This document shows, in pieces, positions 5,880-9,755 of a DNA stretch of 9,755 nt. The position numbers and the translations under genes were made by a program. Location of the stretch: NCBI GenBank assembly GCA_004525055.1, contig SPDF01000043.1, forward strand, positions 1 to 9,755, read 5' to 3'. The notes below the pieces were generated by a model that was given only the letters and a program-made list of their open reading frames with translations, did not search any database and was not told where the DNA came from. The stretch's first letter is position 1; each line of letters opens with the position of its first letter. Origin of the DNA: Gemmatimonadales bacterium. GTDB taxonomy: Bacteria; Gemmatimonadota; Gemmatimonadetes; Gemmatimonadales; GWC2-71-9.

Positions 5880-7367
5880 CTACTTTTTCCCCATCTGTAC
5901 GACGAGGCTGTCGATCTGTGGAATCATCACCCGGCTGCCGAGGCTGTGGTTGTTTGCCTCCACCGAGAAGATCAGGGTGCGTCCCGGCTGCTCAATGTAT
6001 CCGGAGAGCGTGTTTACCCGGCTGATGCTTCCGGTCTTCGCGTGGACTTTGCCCTCGAGCGGCGTGCCAACGAAGCGCGACTTGAGCGACCCCCTCTGGC
6101 CCGACTGCGGCAACCCCGCGGCGAAGGATGCGAATCGGGGGTGCGCACGCATCCAGGCGAGCAGCGTCGCGAAGGCGCGCGGCGAGACGAGGTTTGAGCT
6201 GGAGAGACCGGAGCCATCGCGCAGCGCGAATTGCAGCGAATCGACCTTCATCGAGTCGATCAGGAATCGCCGCTCGGCCGCGAGCCCCTCCTTCCACGAG
6301 CCGCCGCCCCCGAACTGGCGTCCGACCTGCTTGAGGAGCATTTCGGCGAACCAGTTCTGGCTGGTGTTGAGGATCGGGAAGATCCAGTCCTTGACCGGGC
6401 GAGAGGTGACCTCGGCGAGCGCCACTCCCTGGCGAGCGGCCACGAACTCAGTGGAGTCCGTCGTGGAGCGGCTGGTCCCAAGAACGGCGATGCCGCTGTC
6501 AGCCATGACCGCCCGCAGGGCCCAGGCGGTGAAGAGGTCGGGGTCGGGGAGGGCGAAATATTCGTTCCGCCCGCGGGAGTCGAGCGCGACGTCGCCCTCG
6601 GCCCAGACGCGAAGGGTGCCGGGCTCCCGAAAGAAGTCGATGGTGGTCGACTGGCCGGCGGGCACGGTGCGGGTCCGGTTCTCGAAGGCCACCGTACCGA
6701 AGTCAGGCGTGAAGGTGATGGTAGCCGGCGCACCGACGGCCGGTCCGGGCGCATAAGTGAAGTCGATGCTGTTGTCGTTGAATCCGAGGCCCGAGACGGG
6801 GGCGGCGTACCACCAGTTCAGGTCGTAGACCTCCCAGTCGCCGTTGACGAGATCACCGTCGAACCAGCTCCCGTCGCCGATAAGGTCGCCCTCGACCGTC
6901 ATGATCCCCCGGGCCCGCAGCTGCCCCGCGAGATCGCGGAGGCGCTGGAACGGGTCGGTGTCGCACGCACCGGGTGCGGTGGTATCAACCGCGTAGCAGC
7001 GGGCACTAATCGTGGGGTCGCCCCGCCCGTACAGGATCAGATCCCCCTGCAGGACGCCGTCCTGGATCGGCCCATCCGCGTAGAGGCTCGTTCGGACTGT
7101 CCAGTCAGGTGGAAACAGCGCCGCCGCCACGGAACTCACGACCAGTTTCGTATTGCTAGCCGGGATGAACATCTTGTCGGCGTTCTGGCCGTAGAGCTGC
7201 TTGCCATTCGGACCCATGAGGACCACGCCCCAGAGACTGCGATTGACCGGCGGCGCCCCGAGCCGGGTCCCCATCCGCTTCTTTAGCGCCTGCGCGCTCG
7301 CGGGGCCGGCACCGATCATGGCAATGAGTGTCAGGAGAACCAGCATCCGTCGAGTGACATTATTCAT
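5880..7367 (-). CDS. dacB: D-alanyl-D-alanine carboxypeptidase/endopeptidase, PBP4 (peptidase S13)
   Basis: Exported penicillin-binding protein that removes the terminal D-Ala from, or cuts cross-links in, peptidoglycan. From ATG 7367 it has 495 residues (E. coli PBP4 about 477). MNNVTRR, a hydrophobic run MLVLLTLIAMIGAG and PASA-Q form a signal peptide, with cleavage likely after residue 25. The three active-site motifs are present: SNTK at 71-74 (nucleophile S71, base K74), SSN at 390-392 within DGSGLSSSN, and KTG at 444-446. The long stretch between the first and second motifs is the usual S13 insertion. Two cysteines (C124 and C135) in the exported part could form a disulphide. The frame runs open to 7436, but that would put 23 hydrophilic residues before the signal peptide. 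ATG 7367 has AGGA six bases upstream and overlaps the end of the permease gene by 8 bp. Transport genes directly upstream suggest a link to wall-peptide turnover (inference). Confidence 0.95.
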   Translation of the reverse strand: MNNVTRRMLVLLTLIAMIGAGPASAQALKKRMGTRLGAPPVNRSLWGVVLMGPNGKQLYGQNADKMFIPASNTKLVVSSVAAALFPPDWTVRTSLYADGPIQDGVLQGDLILYGRGDPTISARCYAVDTTAPGACDTDPFQRLRDLAGQLRARGIMTVEGDLIGDGSWFDGDLVNGDWEVYDLNWWYAAPVSGLGFNDNSIDFTYAPGPAVGAPATITFTPDFGTVAFENRTRTVPAGQSTTIDFFREPGTLRVWAEGDVALDSRGRNEYFALPDPDLFTAWALRAVMADSGIAVLGTSRSTTDSTEFVAARQGVALAEVTSRPVKDWIFPILNTSQNWFAEMLLKQVGRQFGGGGSWKEGLAAERRFLIDSMKVDSLQFALRDGSGLSSSNLVSPRAFATLLAWMRAHPRFASFAAGLPQSGQRGSLKSRFVGTPLEGKVHAKTGSISRVNTLSGYIEQPGRTLIFSVEANNHSLGSRVMIPQIDSLVVQMGKK

Positions 7368-8280
7368 ACGAGATCCTGGGGTCGGCTTTGGCATAGACAA
7401 GGTCGGTGATGAGGTTGACGAGGACGAACACGACACTGAGAAACAGGATACTCCCCTGCACGGCGGGCAGATCCCGCTTGCTGATGGCGCTGAGGACGTA
7501 CCGGCCCACGCCCGGCCATGAGAAGATGGTCTCCGTCAAGATGGAGCCAGTCAAGTAGCTGCCGAAATCGAGGCCGATCACGGTGATGACCGGGAGCAGC
7601 GCATTCCGGAGCCCATGGCGCAGCACCACCCGGGCTTCACCCAGCCCGATGGCACGTGCCGAACGGATGTAATCGGCCTGCAGGACCTCCTGCATGGCGG
7701 CGCGCGTCATCCGGGCGATGACTGCCACCGACCGCATCCCAAGCGTGAGGGCGGGGAGGATCAGGAACGCGAGCCCCCCCGATCCCGACGGAGGGAGCCA
7801 GTGGAGTTGCACCGCGAAGATCAGGATGAGCAGCAGGCCGACCCAGTACACCGGGAATGAGACACCCAGGTAGGCGCCGAGCGTCATGATCCGGTCGAAC
7901 CAGCTGCCGGGACGCCATGCACCGACAATGCCGACGATCAAGCCCGTACTGACCGCGAAGAGCATTGCCGCGAGCGCGAGCCGGAGCGTGTACGGAAAGC
8001 GGTGCAGCAGCTCGCCGAGAATCGGCCTGCCCGTGATATAGCTTTTGCCAAGGTCGCCTTTGAGGATGCCGGCGGTGTACAGTGCAAACCGCTTTGGGAG
8101 CGGTTCGTCGAGGTGCAGTTCGGCGCGCAGGCGGACCATCGTGGCCGAGTCGGCGCGTTCCCCGACCATGGCTTGCACGGGATCGCCCGGTGCCACGTGG
8201 AGCAGCAGGAATGCCACCACCAGCACCCCAAACAGCGTCGGGAGCACGACTACGAGTCGCCAGGCGAGGAATCGGGTCAC
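7360..8280 (-). CDS. dppB: ABC transporter permease, DppB/OppB family
   Basis: One of the two membrane subunits of a di/oligopeptide (or nickel-type) ABC importer in the inner membrane. Length is 306 residues, the usual size. The first membrane segment is at about 9-29 (LVVVLPTLFGVLVVAFLLL), followed by the family's HVAPGDPVQAM and then a periplasmic loop with LDEPLPKRF and GDLGKSY. Further membrane segments lie near residues 100-130, 145-165, 175-195, 240-260 and 270-295. The cytoplasmic EAA loop that contacts the ATPase reads DYIRSARAIGLGEARVVLRH, then GLRNALLPVITV. The chain ends ADPRISYE, typical of the family. The start is GTG 8280, which overlaps the binding-protein stop (GTGA, 8280-8277) and has GGTGGAG eight bases upstream. 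The longer open frame to 8364 would add a hydrophilic, family-unlike extension. No DppC-type second permease follows; a carboxypeptidase gene does. Confidence 0.93.
   Translation of the reverse strand: MTRFLAWRLVVVLPTLFGVLVVAFLLLHVAPGDPVQAMVGERADSATMVRLRAELHLDEPLPKRFALYTAGILKGDLGKSYITGRPILGELLHRFPYTLRLALAAMLFAVSTGLIVGIVGAWRPGSWFDRIMTLGAYLGVSFPVYWVGLLLILIFAVQLHWLPPSGSGGLAFLILPALTLGMRSVAVIARMTRAAMQEVLQADYIRSARAIGLGEARVVLRHGLRNALLPVITVIGLDFGSYLTGSILTETIFSWPGVGRYVLSAISKRDLPAVQGSILFLSVVFVLVNLITDLVYAKADPRISYE
7374..7377 (-). promoter_or_regulatory. Ribosome binding site that fixes the dacB start
   Basis: AGGA on the minus strand, 6 bases before ATG 7367 and inside the end of the permease gene. It supports the start just before the signal peptide over the longer open frame. 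Confidence 0.55.
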
Positions 8281-9755
8281 TGGACTCGCTCCACCGTTCG
8301 CCAGCGCTGTCCGTTGAAGATCGCGGGAATCTCCCAGCCGGTCACGTCCGCGCGCTCGGCCCACAGGTCGGCGGGGAACCAGAGAAAGACCCAGGGCGCC
8401 GCCTCAAATATCCGCTGGTCAATGGCGCGGCTGAGGCTGTCCTTCAGGGCCAGGTCGGGGGTTCCCCGGGCCACCATGATCATCCGGTCGGTCACCGAGT
8501 CGGAGTAGAACGCGCGGTTGCCCCCGCTGCCGGCGTTCCTCGAATAGAACGTCGGGTAGTTGAAGCTCTCCGGGTCGGGGTAGTCGGCATACCAGTCCGT
8601 GAGGAAGAGGTCGGCCTCCCCCTTGGAGGAGGCAGCCCGCGCGCTGGACGCGTCGCGCTCGACGATTTCGATCGTCACACCGGCGAGCGCCAGGCTCTGT
8701 TGGATGGCCTGCGCGATCCGCGCGAGTTCGGATCGCTGGGTGCGCCAGAGCTTGAGGGTCAGCCCATCGGCGTAGCCCGCTTCCGCGAGGAGCGCCCGTG
8801 CGGCGACGGGGTCGTAGGCGTATGGCGTCCGTGTGCTGTCATACCCCTCCAGGCCGGGGGGGATGGCACCGGCCGCACGCACACCGCGTCCCGCCATGAT
8901 CGTCCGCAGCATCGTCGCGGCGTCGACCCCCAGGTTGAGTGCGCGGCGCACCCGCACATCCTGCAGAGGACCTCGCTGGGTATTGATGGCCACATAGAGC
9001 GCTCGCAGCGCCGCTCGGCGCTGCAGCTCCGTGCTGTGTTCCTCCTCCCAACGGGTCGTTTCGCTGAACGGCACTTCCACGACCGCCAGCTGCCCGAATT
9101 CGAACTCTGCCGCCTGCGTCAGGGGTTCGGGGATGATGCGCACCCTGAGAGTGTCGGAGCGGGGGCGTCCACCCCAGTACCCATCATTCGACGAGAGGAG
9201 CAGGGCATCATCATGCGACCACTCGACGAAACGCCACGGTCCGCTCCCGATCGGCTGCTCGCTGAAGCCGGGACCGATCGATTCGGGCACGATTGCGGAG
9301 GCGGGCATGGCCAGCAATTTGGGAAAGACGTTCAGCGGCTCCTCGAGGGTAATCACGAGGGTGGAGTCATCGGGGACCGCGATGCCCTCGATGTCGCCGG
9401 CCGTCCCAGCGGCAAATGCGGCCGCGCCCAGGATCGGCGTCAGGGTCCAGGTGCGCGACCCCTTGGAGGCGAGGGAGAGCACCCGCCGGAACGACGCCCG
9501 GACGGTCTGGGCGGAGATCGGCCTCCCGTCGTGGAAGGCGGCGTCGGTGCGCAGGTGAAAGGTGTAGATCGCACCGCTCGGGTCGGATTCCCAGCGAGTG
9601 GCAATTCCGGGCACCAGGCGGCCCGAGGCGTCGAATTGGGTCACGTTGTCGAAGAGCATCGCGATCATCTCGCCACTCGGCACGTCGGTCGAGAAGGCGG
9701 GGTCCAGCGATCGGGGGTCGGCGGTGAAATAGTAGGTGATCGAACGGGGTCCCCC
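8277..9755 (-). CDS. Peptide-type ABC transporter solute-binding protein, family 5 (5' end beyond window)
   Basis: Extracytoplasmic substrate-binding subunit of the DppA/OppA (SBP_bac_5) family. The minus-strand frame is open to the window edge, giving 492 residues. It begins within the mature protein at ITYYFTADPRSLDPAFSTD (residues 6-24), so only the signal peptide and a few residues are missing. The family core YTFHLRTDAAFHDGRPISAQ is at about 64-83, IGSGPWRFVEW at about 169-179, and the hinge-region RVRRALNLGVDAATML at about 268-283. DWYADYPDPESFNYPTFYSR, at about 387-406, is a strong family-5 signature. The GTG at 9683 lies inside the conserved domain and is not the real start. The gene overlaps the permease start by 4 bp. 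The ligand cannot be read from sequence. Dipeptides or oligopeptides are likely, but nickel, opines or other ligands are known in this family. Confidence 0.93.
   Translation of the reverse strand, partial: GGPRSITYYFTADPRSLDPAFSTDVPSGEMIAMLFDNVTQFDASGRLVPGIATRWESDPSGAIYTFHLRTDAAFHDGRPISAQTVRASFRRVLSLASKGSRTWTLTPILGAAAFAAGTAGDIEGIAVPDDSTLVITLEEPLNVFPKLLAMPASAIVPESIGPGFSEQPIGSGPWRFVEWSHDDALLLSSNDGYWGGRPRSDTLRVRIIPEPLTQAAEFEFGQLAVVEVPFSETTRWEEEHSTELQRRAALRALYVAINTQRGPLQDVRVRRALNLGVDAATMLRTIMAGRGVRAAGAIPPGLEGYDSTRTPYAYDPVAARALLAEAGYADGLTLKLWRTQRSELARIAQAIQQSLALAGVTIEIVERDASSARAASSKGEADLFLTDWYADYPDPESFNYPTFYSRNAGSGGNRAFYSDSVTDRMIMVARGTPDLALKDSLSRAIDQRIFEAAPWVFLWFPADLWAERADVTGWEIPAIFNGQRWRTVERVQ
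8289..8295 (-). promoter_or_regulatory. Ribosome binding site that fixes the permease start
   Basis: GGTGGAG on the minus strand, 8 bases before GTG 8280, within the last codons of the binding-protein gene. It supports the GTG start that overlaps the upstream stop codon. Confidence 0.5.

Noticed and set aside
6231..7286. Long plus-strand open frame (351 codons) opposite dacB, and similar ones at 2836-3681 and 3978-4802
   Set aside because: They lie antisense to genes with clear catalytic motifs. Their translations are Arg/Gly/Asp-rich without recognisable domains, as expected for spurious frames in GC-rich DNA.

Overview
The window is GC-rich chromosomal DNA, apart from one AT-rich gap. All nine recognised genes lie on the minus strand, so the map runs from high to low coordinates in the direction of transcription. 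The primary-type sigma factor is short, has no region 1.1, and carries a region 2.4 (FISYAVWWVRQAV, then LAEQTR) that resembles the housekeeping sigma of the FCB superphylum. Together with the high GC content this suggests Gemmatimonadota or a relative. That assignment is an inference from one protein and base composition.

Upstream unit (9755 to 2854, six genes packed with overlaps or gaps of 1-2 bases): a family-5 peptide-type solute-binding protein (5' end outside the window); a DppB/OppB-type permease; an exported S13/PBP4 D-alanyl-D-alanine carboxypeptidase; an FprA/adrenodoxin-reductase-type ferredoxin-NADP reductase; a PduO-type cob(I)alamin adenosyltransferase; and 3-dehydroquinate synthase (aroB). 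A stem-loop with a T-run follows aroB. The first three genes suggest peptide uptake tied to cell-wall peptide turnover. The reductase and adenosyltransferase overlap by 4 bp and could supply reducing power and adenosylation for coenzyme B12 formation.

Middle gap (about 2570-2853): AT-rich DNA holding the aroB terminator and a near-consensus promoter (TTGACC, 17 bp, TATATT). The promoter drives the sigma gene, whose likely start at 2569 has a Shine-Dalgarno sequence and leaves a leader of about 80 nt.

Downstream unit (2569 to 1): the sigma factor; a 135-bp gap containing a 76-bp nested inverted-repeat element with 11-bp terminal arms; a stand-alone LON substrate-binding-domain protein; and, overlapping it by 4 bp (ATGA), the N-terminal 292 residues of a GlcD-type FAD-linked oxidase that runs off the window.

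I saw no tRNA, rRNA, CRISPR array, transposase or phage gene. Most of the window is ordinary housekeeping metabolism. The points worth a second look are the repeat element, the reductase/adenosyltransferase coupling, the carboxypeptidase sitting where a second permease gene would be expected, and the promoter and start arrangement of the sigma gene.
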